Below are positions 23,596 through 36,700 of a stretch of 64,000 nucleotides of DNA, in pieces. The translations under genes were made by a program, and so were the position numbers. Every line of letters begins with the position of its first letter. Within the stretch, counting starts at the first letter, position 1. The notes beneath the pieces were generated by a model, which did not search any database, was not told the DNA's origin, and saw only the letters and a program-made list of their open reading frames with translations. Source of the DNA: Stropharia rugosoannulata (taxonomy: Eukaryota; Basidiomycota; Agaricomycetes; Agaricales; Strophariaceae); contig JANCIK010000008.1 in assembly GCA_028532985.1 (NCBI GenBank), forward strand, positions 2,666,001-2,730,000. Reading direction: 5' to 3'.

Positions 23596-26500
23596 TCAGA
23601 GCTCATCGTGTGCGTGCGTCTCCGGGGTATCTTCGTGGGCTTCTCCAGCTCCCGTGCTGCTCTCCTGGACAGCTGGCACGTCTGCGCTGGCGGCTGCCTG
23701 CTCCACGGGGGGTATCTTGGCGTTCGCGGTGCCCGCGTCGGCGAGCACGTTCGCGTCAGCGGTGGCCATGCGTGAGTGGATCTTGCCCTCCTCCGCGAGC
23801 TTCCTCGTGAACCGCGCAATTTCCGTGTCGTACTCGTCCCACTCGGGTATCTGCCTCGCGCGGGCGAGCTTGGGCTCTTTCTATGTATTATTAATTATTT
23901 TAGTCAAACCCAGAACCTGGGAAGAAGTGGCATGACAGCAAGGCAGACTCACCGTCAGTGGGTTCTGGCACAGATCGATCGTCTTCGCTCGGTGAAGGCG
24001 GTCTTTGCTACACCACGTCTCACACTGCGCATCCTTCAAGTCAGCGGGCACTCTTCGGCAGAACTGCAACGACGTACCCAAAGCCAGTCTTCGCCCAACG
24101 AGAACTACGAGAGTACCGCATCAGTAATGATCGTTCGGATTCCACGTGCAGTCACCTACAATGGGCACTTGGTCCTGAATATTGTTAGGCAAATCTACAT
24201 AGGAGGAAGGAATTTAAACATGAGGGACGGCGAGATAAGGAATTTAATGTACCTTGGTCAAGATTAGCCAAGGAATTGGGGTCGGCCGACAGTTGCTGGT
24301 ACTGTCCACGGAGAATATCCTACAAAGGCCGGTGAATAATGGTAAATGCGGGAGACGAGGGGGTCACTTACTCCGGCAGCTAGCTGGGAAATGGGAATGA
24401 AAAATTTGTCAATTGTACTTTTACAATTTTTATAGAGCCTTCCATACCTGTCTGAACCGCACGAGATCAATCACATATAGTGCACTATGCCGACCGTTAG
24501 TAGTATTACTTGATGAGGAGCACGAATGCAATACCTGATATGATATGGTTTGCCGCGTAGGTAGTCCTTCCAGTACCCAGTCTTCCAGAACCTGAAGCCC
24601 TCCATGTCCGTATTGTCGTCGCCCATTGGTGTGTATCCATAAGGCGCGCCATGAAGGTCAAGGTCCACTAGTTCTTTGAGGTCGGCTCTGACTATCTGGT
24701 CCGCATCAACAAAAATTACTTTCTTCAGGTCCATCGGGAAAAGCACGTCCAAGAAGAGAATCTTGTATGCCCAGATGATGCGCTGCTTCTCGGTCTGCGC
24801 ACGTAGCCATGATGGCCATTTGTAAGTGACGAGCTCGTAGTCGAAGTTGTACTCCTTCGCCATATGTGGGATGAATTCCTGTCAGGATGTTAGCATTTTG
24901 CACACTCGGGACCACAAACGACAAGTAAAAACGTACCAGGAATGCAGGCGAGAGGAAGTTTTCAATGAACCAGAATTTCACAGTGCTGTTAGTATTCCTC
25001 AATACACTCAGAATCATGATTCCGACAAATCTCTAAAACCATACTCTAGTATGAGTTTACATCATTGTTGAACATGGTGAACACCAACCTCGTAGAGCAG
25101 GCCCGACGCCACAGTAAAGATATTGATGTCTGCCTGCTGCTTGACAGGGATTACGTCTGTAGTAGGTGCATCGTGCTTTCCAGTGAACAGAGAGAAAACC
25201 CTGCGGATCCTGCAGTGAGCAATGAGTGCACGTAGATATGACACTAAAAGGACACACTTCTCAGATATATCTCCAAAGACGCCCTTCGAGCCTTCCTCCT
25301 CCCGCTGCTCGGCAAGCACGTCAGCGGTCTCCTGTCCCGGCAGTCTGGAGAAACGCGGGTACAACGTCAGCCCCTCGAAGCTGGTTACAGTGATTTCGTT
25401 TCCGGCCTCGTCGACGGTAGGGCTCTCCCACCCTTCGTTCCCGGCACTGTCCAGCTTGAATACCTCCCGCCCGCGCCCTGGTCGGATCTCGAACTTAAAC
25501 ACGCCCGGCTTGGCTTTGAACTGGAAGTACCCGAGGTTGGCCACCACCTGCGTATCGTCGACCTGCGTCCCGTCGCCGGTGATCAGGTGGACCTGGAGGC
25601 CTCGCGGCGGGGTGCTCGCAGGCATCTCGCGGGCATGGCCTTCGATGACTATGTAGTCGAGCTGGTAGATCGCCTCGACGGCGGTGTCACCTGGGAAGAG
25701 TTTGCCGAGCTGGATGTTGTCCAGGTCGTAGAGTGCTTCGCGGGGACGGACAAGCCAGGGAGTGGGTACATCCATGGCCAGCGTGTAGATGGGGTCGACA
25801 GGGATATCTTCGAAGACAGCTTTGGGTTGAATAATCTCCCTAGACGGATTTCAGAGCCGTGAGGCAAAATGTCACTTCGAAACTTACCCTTTGGTATCGA
25901 ATGATAGCGCTCGGAGAAGATTGTAGCGATAGAAGCGTTTCAATGGTACCTAAGACGGTGAATAAAAGACTTGCATAGACAAAGTCATACTTGAACTTAC
26001 ATCCATATATCGACCAGGGTTGAGATGGACTTCAACAAAGATATCTGGTAGAGTAGATAGCCACTAGTTGCAATGATAAGTTGAGTGTTCAACATTTGAC
26101 CGAGTTCCACACATACAGTAATGATACCAGACCACTTCTGCGCTGTCTCACTCAAAGGGTCTAGCACCAGCGCGAAACGGTATGTAGCCGATTCTTCATC
26201 TCCAAATTCGAATTTACTAAAGAAAAGGACGATAGATCAGTTAAAGCCCGCAAAAGGATGAGAGAACGCTGCTTACGTATAATTTGCCTCCAGCAATTTG
26301 TATGTCGTCTGCCTCGGCCGCGGGGGCGGATCGAAAAGACCACTTTGTTTGGGATCCGGCAGCTGGCTCGAAGCAATGACCGATGCAGCCATAGACACGA
26401 CATCGGCGTATATATACCTACGCCACCCAATATTCATTGAGCAAGGAACATTGATCGGGAATGCTCGACTTACCTGTCTGGAGCCAGCTCCGGGGCGACC

Positions 26501-29500
26501 TCGGCGAGCGCTTTCGCCGTAGGTTCAGCGCGCTTGCGCGATTCATACTCCTCCAGAGCCTTGAAGTCCGCCCGCTGGAAGTCGCCCGGCTCTACAGGGC
26601 CGACAACCTGTCTCATGCATAATTATCAGTCCTGCAGGTATAAAACAAGAAACAAATTCTCAGCGTACACGACCGTTGACAATCAGTGCTAGCTCTCCAG
26701 GCTCAAGTTGTAGTGTCCGCACAACGAGGCGGCTCCGCTTGACATAATCAGTGTATTCCTCATTCAGGATACCTTCCACAGAGACGCCTCCGCTGAGGCT
26801 GTTGAACGCATCTTCCACGCCCAACGGAATCTGCGTGCTCTGACTAGGTACGACGGGCCCGGCGAGGTCGAGTGCAGAGAGGAGCGTCGATGGGGTCGCT
26901 TTAGACAGAAGCTGGCGTATGTGCAGGTGTGCGAGTTTCCACGAGGTAGGTGGCCGGGAATCATTGTCTTGTGCATTGGGCGCGGTGGGGTTGTGGATAA
27001 ATCCGACTCGTGTCTTCGACTCGGGCGACTAGATAGAGAGAAATATAAATAAAATCTCCAATGGAGTGAAAATTGAGGTAAATTCTTACGAGAGAAGCGA
27101 TAGCTTCCTGAATCAATTGAGCGCCAGCTGTGGTATCAAAATCTGCCACTAGGTACAAGCTCTCCGTTACTGTTTCAAAATCCGAAGCTAGGAGAGGGAT
27201 ATACCAGCGTTAGAGGAAATATGCAATGAGGAATAGTAGATGAGGCGCACAAGGATACAAATAGGTCGTCGGGTCAGCGCGGAAGCGCGTCTTCGCGAAC
27301 AGATCAGGGAGGCTGAGCACCCTCAGTTCAGCACCAGTAGTGGATGGGTAGATATAACTGTTGCGGCGGAGATTAGTCGTAGGGAGGTCATAGAACCAGT
27401 TCGCCATCGTTTCGCCGTATGATGTGTCTGAAAGCGTTCCATCGTATACCTGGTGACAGTCAGGGAAACATTCAAACCATTGCTATGCCATCAACTCACC
27501 TTTTCTTGTAGGAATCCCATTTGCACACCAACCTCGTTTTGCAGGTGACGGAGGAAGTCCTAATTATTCTTATCAGAACCTTTTCTGTGTATAAAAGCTG
27601 CTAGTTCACTAACGTCGTTCATGTCAAAGTGCTTTCCGTTGAAAAAGGCGTGTCCGCCAGGAGACTTCGCCAAAGAGGCACCGAGACGGTCAGTATAGCG
27701 ACTGATCTTTTCGAATGGCACGGCCTCCTCGGACTGGCCTTCGAAGATAGACGCCAGTGTAGGGACAAGCTCTTCTGGCTTCTCTTCTTCCTGTGACTGG
27801 AGCAGGCGGTCGTAAATTGTGCGCACAGCTTCCCACTGTACAGTCTCCGTCTGCATATGCGGTGGCAGCTGCAGCTGCGAAAGCTAGATTGATTGGCAAT
27901 ATTTTCAATTTTCAATCTTCGGAAAAGGACAGCAAAAGTAGCTTACAGCTGACAGGAATTCGAGAGTCTTCCGCCGTCCGTAGTTCTTGAACAAGTGATA
28001 AAAGAGCTTGGTCATTTTCTCCCCTGTTAAAATTTGAGGACATGCAAATATAACCGACAGTGGTGACCTACCATCCTCATTCTCTGCCACGGGTACCAGG
28101 CCAAAGCGAAGGGGGACTTCACGACTTATGATGTTGCGCATTGCACCAGCAAGGAAGTTTAGCGTGCTGATCTTTGAAAGGTCGACTATTAGGACGATAT
28201 TGAACAGGTTCAGGCGAATGTTGGGCATAGAGCCGGGGTACATGGGCCTCAGAAGCTATTCAGGTATGATAGAATAAGAAATATGTGGATGCTATAATCG
28301 ATAATACGTACCCCATACAGGGAAGGTTTCCAGTGAGCATACCTACACAGATGGTTAAGCACATCGGCACATTAATGTCAGTTCTCCAGTCTCACCGCTT
28401 ATCGTTCTCCATGTCGTTCCACCACACAATCACATCCCCACCCTCAGGCCTGTCGCTTGCGTCAAAGACAGCATCCATTGTCGACCCGCCTCTCTGCGCA
28501 TCGGCGATCGCCGTATGCGTAAGCAGCTCGAAAGCTTGCGACTGGTTCAGTCCTTGCGCTACGAGGCTATCAACGATGCCTCGCTCCTTCTTCAGCAGCT
28601 TGAGCACGCCGAGGGGGTGCATGTCCTTCGCGTCGACCTGGAGGCCATTGACCCACATCACGTTGATGCCCTGCTGCACGCGCAGGGAGTTGTCGTGCAC
28701 TTCGTCTGCGAGGCTCTCGTTCACTACGACGCGCCGCGCGAGCGTTGTCATATATTTTGGGAAGTTCTGGGACAGGTGGGTGAGGATGGAGAGGGGAGCA
28801 TCAGAGGACGCGATTATCTGTACGGCTTGGGCACCGAGGGCTGGTAAAGCGTAAGATGAGCATTGTTATTAGGATTGCATGAGATACATACTGGCCAGTT
28901 CCTCTGATGACAGTGGGACAGATGCGTCGGGAGCCGTCTCGTTTTCAGGGTAGGCGAGGATGAGAGGAAGGACGGGGTCGACACGTTGTTCTACTTGCTC
29001 GGTTTCTGACCCAGAGGAAGCCTTTCCCGATCCTAGAAAAAATGTCGTATGCAAGTGCGATGCAAAATAATGGAAGCCATACCTCCAGCAGCATTCCGGT
29101 CATCGAGTGCAAGATAGTCCATTTTCTTGAGGTCTAGGGCCACACCGTATCCCGACAAGGAGTTACCTTGCTCAGCGGGGACTGTCGGTGGGATGTGTCG
29201 GAATACATACTCCACATGGGGGTCGAGTTTATTGGTGAGCTTCAATAAATATGTATGTAGCTCCCGGAAGTTCGGCGATGTGAGGGATGCATAGAGAACG
29301 GCAGTCCGCGGCGGGCGCTCCAGGACCGCAGTTGGAGGAGGGAATATGTGGTCAAATGCAAGAAGCTTAGGCTTCGGTGGGGGGCTGAAGATGAGTCTAC
29401 ATTAGTCATGCCAAAATGAGGGGAAATGTTGTTAACATACACAGCAGTTCCAGATTCCTTAGGAGGGTCAAGAGCCTCGACTCCTGCAAGGTGAGCTAGT

Positions 29501-30004
29501 CTTTCCACATCGCACACCACCTCCCCATACCAGTCCACCCACGAGCCGCAGGCTTTGCCTTTAGCATATTTATTTTCTTCCGAGTTCGCCTGGTTGTCGT
29601 CGTAATAATTATAAAAGGCTTCTAATTTCGGGGTGGCTGCGTGTAATGCAAGGTTCATTTGTATTGTATTCAGGACGCCGACGTCTCCAATAATTCCATT
29701 GTCGATTCCAATTTCTAAGGCGGCTTGGAGTTGAGCTTCAGGGGACACTTTGCGGAACGTAGTGAGTCCTTCTGGTCCAGTAAGAAGATCTACATAGGTA
29801 AAGAATTCATCTGGGTTTTCTAGTGCAACAGTTTCACTGCACCCCAAAGTTCAGAAGATCACACATGTAGCAATAAAATTGAGCTCACAGAATCTCAGCG
29901 AGAAATGGAGGAGCTGGCCATGACGATTTGAGTTCAACCTTTACAGGCGGGCTCGATGCTTTGACAAGCAGTAAGGCGGATGCAACTGGCAGAAGCAGTT
30001 TCAT
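23596..30004 (-). CDS. UDP-glucose:glycoprotein glucosyltransferase (ER folding sensor, GT24)
   Basis: This enzyme re-glucosylates misfolded N-glycoproteins in the ER lumen so that calnexin can rebind them. The gene has many exons, and almost the whole 6.4 kb reads as coding blocks separated by ~50-nt introns. The start ATG (30004-30002) begins a signal peptide, [16 protein letters not shown]. The long N-terminal part matches the thioredoxin-like sensor domains. The C-terminal catalytic domain includes '[18 protein letters not shown]' with the DxD metal-binding motif, '[19 protein letters not shown]' and '[11 protein letters not shown]'. The last four residues before the stop are HDEL, an ER-retrieval signal. 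One junction, between 'DQVPI' (about 24166) and '[14 protein letters not shown]' (about 24030), could not be resolved cleanly. The gene is divergent from NMD3. Confidence 0.93.
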
Positions 30005-30289
30005 GTCGGACTTCTAGAGATTGTTCTACAGAGTATTCATATGGTCGACGTGTTAATTGCGTATAAAGGGAATTTGAAGGAGTTAATTGCGTGTATGAGG
30101 AATTCCTTTAAATGTGGAACGGACGACACGTCAACTATCTGATAAGATAAACGAGATTCCGCGCCTATCACGGGACCGAGATTTTTCATCTTCGATGAGT
30201 CTTTCCGCTACTGACTAAAACCACTATCTCCAGGGTTATTAATCCCCTTCACCCTCACCTTATTTCCTATCACTTTAGACTCGACCGCT
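30005..30289. promoter_or_regulatory. Divergent promoter between UGGT and NMD3
   Basis: The two ATGs are only 285 bp apart and face away from each other, so both promoters lie here. A short motif GTTAATTGCGT occurs twice (about 30053 and 30081). No canonical factor site could be named with confidence. Confidence 0.6.
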
Positions 30290-32264
30290 ATGGAGTTTGT
30301 TGCGGGCCCAGCTGTGCATCGTGTGCTATGTGCCGATTGCGGTATGATCTTATCTTTCCCCTTAACTGAAATATGATTAACGATCCCAATTTGCAGGTAC
30401 ACCCATCGTGCCCAACTCTGCCAATCTCTGTGTTGCATGCCTCAGAAATACGTGCGCGACAGATCTTTGTCTATCTTCACGCAGTCCTGATCCATAGTAG
30501 TGTCGATATCACGGAAGGAATACCCAAGCAAGGTGGGTTTAACCGACTCTTGTACTCTAGCTACGGGATAACATTGTTTTTACAGCTTCCGTTTCATTCT
30601 GTCGCAACTGTGAACGCTTTCTTGCACCTCCAACATCATGGACTTTGGCAAAACCTGAATCGGCTGAACTGTTATCAATTTGTTTAAAGAAATTGAAGGG
30701 ATTGAACAAAGTGCGGTTAACGGAGGCGCATTTCATCTGGACGGAACCCCATTCAAAGCGTCTGCGTGTGTCCATGACGATACAAAAAGAGGTAAGCTTC
30801 TCGATTTCACGATTTCCTCAACACAGATCTAACTTTTTCCGAGGTTCTAACAAACACAATCTTGGAGCAAACGTTTGAGATCGAGTACCTCGTTCAGCAC
30901 GGTCAATGTCCGGACTGCGCAAAGCTTGCAGCAAAAAATACATGGAAGGCGTCTGTGCAAGTCCGACAAAAAGTTCCCCATAAACGCACTTTCCTGTACC
31001 TCGAACAGTTGATTCTCAAACACAACGCACAAAAGGACACGATATCGATAAAGGAAGTGAAGGATGGCCTAGACTTCTTCTACAGCTCTAAAAGCCATGC
31101 TCTGAAGATGGTAGATTTTTTGACGAGCGTCGCGCCTATAAAGTGAGTATCGCCGTGATTCGGCTGTTTCTCTTTTGTTCATCTTTCCTTAGGTCAAAAG
31201 CATCAGAGCAACTCTTGTCGTCTGATATCCACAGCAGCACGGCTAATTTCAAATATACCTTCTCTGTTGAGATTGTTCCCATCTGTAAAGACGATCTTGT
31301 CTGCATCCCTCTGAAACAAGCACGGGGTTTGAGCAACATTAGTCCCCTTGTCATCTGTATCCGTGTCGGCAATTCACTGCAGCTACTCGACCCACAAACG
31401 CTACAAACTTGCGATATTCCAGCTCAAATATACTGGAGGGCGCCTTTTGATTCGCTCGCATGCGTGACCGATCTCGTCGAATTCACCGTCCTTGACATCG
31501 AGCCTGATCATAGCCGCAAACGGGGGAAACTCATCCTCGCCGATGCGCAGGTCGCGCTAGCCGGCGCGTTCACTTCCTCGCACGCCAAAGACGACGACGA
31601 CTCCATGGATTACGATGCCGCAGGGATGACGACGCAAGTTTTCCACACGCGCACGCATCTCGGTGCGATCCTACAGCCTGGCGACACCGCGCTCGGGTAC
31701 TTCCTCACGAACGCCAACTTCAACTCGGACCACTTCGCCGAGGTGCCTCAGGCGCGCATCCCGGACATCATCCTCGTGAAGAAGACATACCCGAACCGCC
31801 GCAAGAAGAGCCGCTCACGCAACTGGAAGCTGCGCAGCATCGCGAAGGAGGCGGGCGAGGACGGCGAGACAAGCGGGGCGCGGGGCGCGATCGGCCGCAT
31901 GGGTGGCAGAGACACGCGCAAGGTCGAGCAGGACTATGAGCTGTTCCTGCGCGATTTGGAGGAGGACCCCGAGCTGCGCTCTGGTATAAACCTGTACAAG
32001 GCGCCCGAAGTCACGATGGCGCCGCCCGAACCGACAACGAAGAAACCCAAGAAGCGTGCGCAGTTCGCGATGGACGTGGACGAGGCGGTGGAGCCGGAAG
32101 TGGTGGAGGTGCTAAATCCGAGCAGCATTCCTAATCCTGAGGACGATGAGGAAGAGCCTGATTTCCCTGACGTCCAGTTAGATGAGTTATTGGAAGGCTT
32201 TGATGAGATGACCCTTGGGGATGGCCAGAATGAAGAGGAGGGCCATCACGAAGATACCGTTTAG
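30290..32264 (+). CDS. NMD3: 60S ribosomal subunit export protein NMD3
   Basis: NMD3 is the adaptor that carries pre-60S subunits from nucleus to cytoplasm through the CRM1 exportin. Six exons (30290-30341, 30397-30451, 30501-30532, 30586-30791, 30844-31142, 31193-32264) join in frame to 571 aa. The N-terminal zinc-binding region has four CxxC pairs: 'LCADCG', 'LCVACL', 'FCRNCE' and 'CPDCAK'. The middle contains 'LDPQTLQTCDIPAQIYW', typical of the family. A basic stretch 'NRRKKSRSRNWK' fits a nuclear-localisation signal, and the acidic, leucine-containing tail 'LDELLEGFDEMTLGD' fits an export signal. Length is slightly above that of yeast Nmd3. Confidence 0.95.
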
Positions 32265-32781
32265 ATAGAGTACACGATCACAATTTCCTGTATCCGTTTT
32301 CCACTTTTGATGCTAGTCGGGAAAATGCACTCCTCTCTTCTTGTTGCACTGGTCTCGTTCGCTCCTGCCACTAGCAGCAGCCTGTCAAAGGGACCGGTTT
32401 TCTAAAGTCCGACTAATATCATAGTACTCGTTCAAACGGAAGTAGATTGTGACATTCAGGCTTTTTTAAATTCAGTTGGGCATGCCAGCCTTGCACACAA
32501 GATACCAAACCGCTCTGAACGAGAGCTCTCGTAAGCACTGGGCTGTTCTTAGTCAAAGTGGACATTAAAATGCATTGGCAGTTTTGCGGTGGTTTCTAAC
32601 TTGAAATCGACCTTAGCTTCGTGTTCAAAACATATTTAGACAAAGATATTGTGTTTCATGAAATTTCGTGGTTAATATTGAATATGGATATCATGGTACA
32701 GTGCAAATGTGTACATATTAAGATATTCTGTGCGCGCAAGGTATCGTAGGACCAGCATCCCCGAGAAATGTCACAAAAAAA
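32265..32781. other. Convergent 3' spacer
   Basis: AT-rich sequence lies between the 3' ends of NMD3 and the CsbD-like gene. No coding exon or structured repeat seen. Confidence 0.5.
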
Positions 32782-33219
32782 TTATACAGAGCGGTTGATT
32801 TCCTGTTGGGTTTCGCCCTTGTCATGGCGAGCGTTGCCTTTTGGAGATCATGTCAGAAAAAGACCAGAATTTGAATAAGTAGTGCATTACTAACCGCTAG
32901 CTTGCTGGGTCTTGTCGCCAGTGACAGCACCGACAATGCTGTCCTTCTTGCCGCCGATGCGGTCGATGGTTCCCTCAGCGTATCCCTTGGCCTGAGCGGC
33001 CTTGTATTCAGCCTCGCCTGCGGCGTGCTCCTCCTTTCCGGACTGTTGCCACGAGGTGGCGCCGGTCAGGTTGCCGATGGTCTCGACGATGTTGCCCTTG
33101 GTGGAGTGGAATTGACCAGAGGTCTTGCTGTAATAAAGTTAGAATATGATCTGCGGTGCATTGGTTGTCTATACATACTTGGGCTCGCCGGAAGCAGTGT
33201 TGTTGGCAGAGGAAGACAT
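32782..33219 (-). CDS. CsbD/HMP1-like small stress protein
   Basis: Three exons (33219-33179, 33127-32895, 32837-32782) join in frame to a 109-aa hydrophilic protein. The core '[20 protein letters not shown]' and '[20 protein letters not shown]' match the fungal CsbD-like family, which includes proteins described as binding mismatched or cruciform DNA (HMP1). There is no signal peptide or membrane segment. The third exon adds only '[17 protein letters not shown]'. Codon choice is biased to C-ending codons, suggesting strong expression. The family link is firm; the DNA-binding role is taken from family naming and is not shown here. Confidence 0.85.
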
Positions 33220-33773
33220 TATGGTAATGGAGTTGTTGTGGTGGTTGTGTTGTAAAAATGAGTTGTGTGAAGTTGATGCATTCATCCAGCTTCAGACCCA
33301 CCCTTATATACGTTTTCCGCGCCCCTTGCAAGGCCGACATTTCTCGATTGTTCCAGTTATCAAGTGCAAGCGGTCAAAGGAGGTGGCGCAACTGCGTAAA
33401 TATGCGTCATCGTGGGCGTCACTTGCTTCAAATTGGAACTGTGGCAGTACCGTCCGGCGTCGTATGTTGTAGGCGCCGGCTGACGTCACCCCCCGCAGCA
33501 TGACATCATTCCTTCTTGTTATGGTATCAATTGCAATTATGTGCCCACCATCGGTCCACCTTGAACGATCCTCCGACCGGTAAGCGGGAAGCTACGTAGA
33601 TCCGTTAACATACTCCACTACGATGGGAAGACGGAACATCGTCACTGAGGCCTTGAGGGCCCGCCGGTAATGATAACTGACTCACTCACCATTCATCCAC
33701 CCGACTCCGACCGAGAACTCGATGATAGCATTTGATTTAGTATGAGAGAAAATCTTAAATTAGTTTGCAAATT
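33220..33773. promoter_or_regulatory. Upstream region of the CsbD-like gene
   Basis: This 554-bp spacer contains the presumed promoter of the CsbD-like gene and the 3' end of TPR gene B. A TATATA-containing motif sits at about 33304, roughly 85 bp upstream of the CsbD-like ATG. Nothing else is supported. Confidence 0.4.
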
Positions 33774-36700
33774 TCAAGACAAGAAAGAAGAAAATAAAAC
33801 AGCAAAACAAAGAAAGAGAGAAGAATAAATTATTATTGTACGATAACTAGATAACGCAAACTGGAATCCAAATGGCGGTTTCATAGACGCACAAGTCTGC
33901 TTAACTGGGGGGATCTCCATTTCATATGAAGAAGGCCATATAGTTGAATTTTGGTGGCCGCAAGTTAGTCCGTTCTTTGCTTTTTCAACGATATCCCATT
34001 TTCCTCGATTAACCATGTTCTGTTCCTCTACATGGACCAGCTGTTCCAGTGCAGAGTTGGGTGCAATGCTTTGCTTCAGTTCGGCTATTTCCAAAGCCGC
34101 CGCTCTACCATCTTCATGTCGTCCAAAAGTGCAATATAGGACGCCAGCAAATTGTAGAGTCGTTATCAATGAAGGTTTTAGTGATTTCCCAGTTTGCATG
34201 CGTTCCCGTTCTATAGCAATAAATTTGCTAATGATATCTGCAGCCTTTTCGTACTCTCCATTTGCAAAGAGAATGTAGGCTTCCTTCCGTGCCAGTACCT
34301 GGTAGCTATGAACATCGCTTCCCACATCCTCAGAGCTTGCTATTTCGTGTTTCCGGAGTGCTTCCCTGGCTTCACCAAGGTTTAACAACGCATTCTCCGT
34401 GTCGCCAAGGTCAGCAAGTCCATCAGCCAGATTAAGGAAGGACATATAAAGCAAAGTGTACTGGCTGGCGCGGGTTATGCAAGTTACTTCCGGAGCATCC
34501 AGTGCTTGCTTAATAAGTGATAGGCTTTCAGTGGCGGTGGTTATGGCGTCTTGAGGTTGACACGAGAAGAGCAGGCAAAGCGTGCGTGCGCAAAGGGCCT
34601 GTATCAGGAAGCAGTGGGCAGTATGCGGCGAGCGTTCATTTTGCCTCACATAGTCAACTACAAGCTCGCTAAGTTGCACGGCTTCTGAATAGCGGCCCGC
34701 ATCGCATAGGAGGAATATATGCGTCGACGTCAAGCTTGTGTAGGCGGGAACTTGGAGCACAGTATATCCTTGCTTGAGATATTTTTCGGCGATGTCCATG
34801 GCCTCTTGACTGTAGTACAGCGCCTTCTCAATTTCCCCCTTTGCTTTGAGAAAATTAGGCAGAGCCACGAGACACTGTAAATAAGAGATACCAATGATAC
34901 TGACACGCAAGACTTTGCCGTAGGTATCATTCCAGCTACTGAGGGATTTTTGTAGGTGAAGTGCTGCTTCTTCAAGCTGACCGTTCTTCTTGAGGATCGA
35001 CACATATCGATTTGGCGCCACAGCATCTTGTATTTCAATTCTACGACCGGACTCCTTCGCGGAAGTAAACAGTTTTTGAATTCGCCTATTGACGTCTCTT
35101 GCCCAGTCGAGCACCCTGGTGTCGAAGCTCTGGTCCAACGCTTCCATCATCCTGTCAAGCAGCTCCATATGCGAATCAATGATAGAGTCGTCAGTCGGGC
35201 GGATGAGTGTAGATTTATCTAGTATATCCAGTGTCTGAAACGAGAGTTCTATACAGTTGTCGAACTGCTTCATCCAAACATAGTTTTTACAGAGAAATAC
35301 TGATGCCTTGAAGCGTTTAACAGGGTTCCGACCCGGAATGTATTCTTCCAGTGCCGAATATTGAGCAATTGCACGCTGTGCCGCGTAAATTCCGGCCTGG
35401 GTATCCTTGCACGCGTAGGAGTAGTACTCGGCGGTTTTCATATGATAGTCAGCTAGAGTCTCGGATGGTATCTTGAGGTCAGTGAGGTCAGTGAGGTCGC
35501 TGTCGGCGGCCATACTGCCTAGTCCAAGCATCCGCTCATGAGTTCCATGGGCCTGTCGTGTTTTCCCTTGAGCAAGGAGAATACTTCGTTTGGTGAGTAA
35601 GGATGAAAAAAGGGACAGAACATAGCGCTGAGGATCGATGTGCACCAGCCGGGTCAGGATTTCTTCATTTTCCTGGGCCAAGTCCAAGTCCTCATCCAGG
35701 GTGCTGAGCTCCGAGAGTTTAGGGTGAGACAAATGAACCAATGTTTGTGAGATTGCATGTAAGAGGAACATCGACTCTGGGTATATATCTAGCAAGCGAT
35801 GGAAAATGACCAAGGCCCGTTTTGCGCTCCTCCGAGCTTCCATAAAAAGAGAACTCCGAACTTGAGCTGACGAAAAAGTGAGAGAAAGCATCTGTGCATA
35901 TGCGTAAATGTAGTCGTGTGTAGCAGCGTTCTGTACCAAACTTCCCACTGCTTCAGCGAATACATCGTCATCCAAGAGAGAGAGGATCATTTCCAACGGT
36001 CCAAGTATAGCCAAAGCAGACTCCATGTGTGCAACCCCATCTGCTGCCATACTAAGTGACACGGCAGGATCGCTCGCATTGATAGACTCAATAGCCATAT
36101 TTCGACAGAATAAAGTGTGTACTGTTTCTGGAGTGGCAATCTCTGGGTTGTCGTTGATGATGGTGAGGGCGCGTTGGCTAGCTTTATGCGACTCTTCCGG
36201 GTCCCCAAAGTCAGAATAGCCTTTCGATAGACTAGTCAGAGCAGAAACGAGGTGAGCGCTGACAGTTGCGTCGATTCCAGGACATGCTGTAGATACTGAC
36301 GACCACAGCTTCACCCTAAGTTCCCGTGCGGTGATGGACTCTTTATTCATGCTCAGATAACCAAAGATGGCAGCGAGGATGAGAAGTATTCTGTCTAGTT
36401 CATTAACCCACGAGGACTTGGGTGCGTCAATGATGTCTCGAGCTTGATAAAGAAATATAAGTGCCTCCCTTTGTCCTATTGAGTCTGATTTGGGTAGAAC
36501 TTGAAGGAAGAAAGACGTCTTGAACGGGTCGACAGCTAAATCATCTGGATGTTTCAAGAACCAGTCTCGGGACAGGGTCTCTACTGACTGAACTAGGATG
36601 TCGAACTCGCGAGAGAGAAAAGCTTTTGACAGAGACTCAACCGGAACAGCGACTGGGTTACTTGGAGTAGTAGTAATGGGTGCCGACTGAGAAAATGAGA

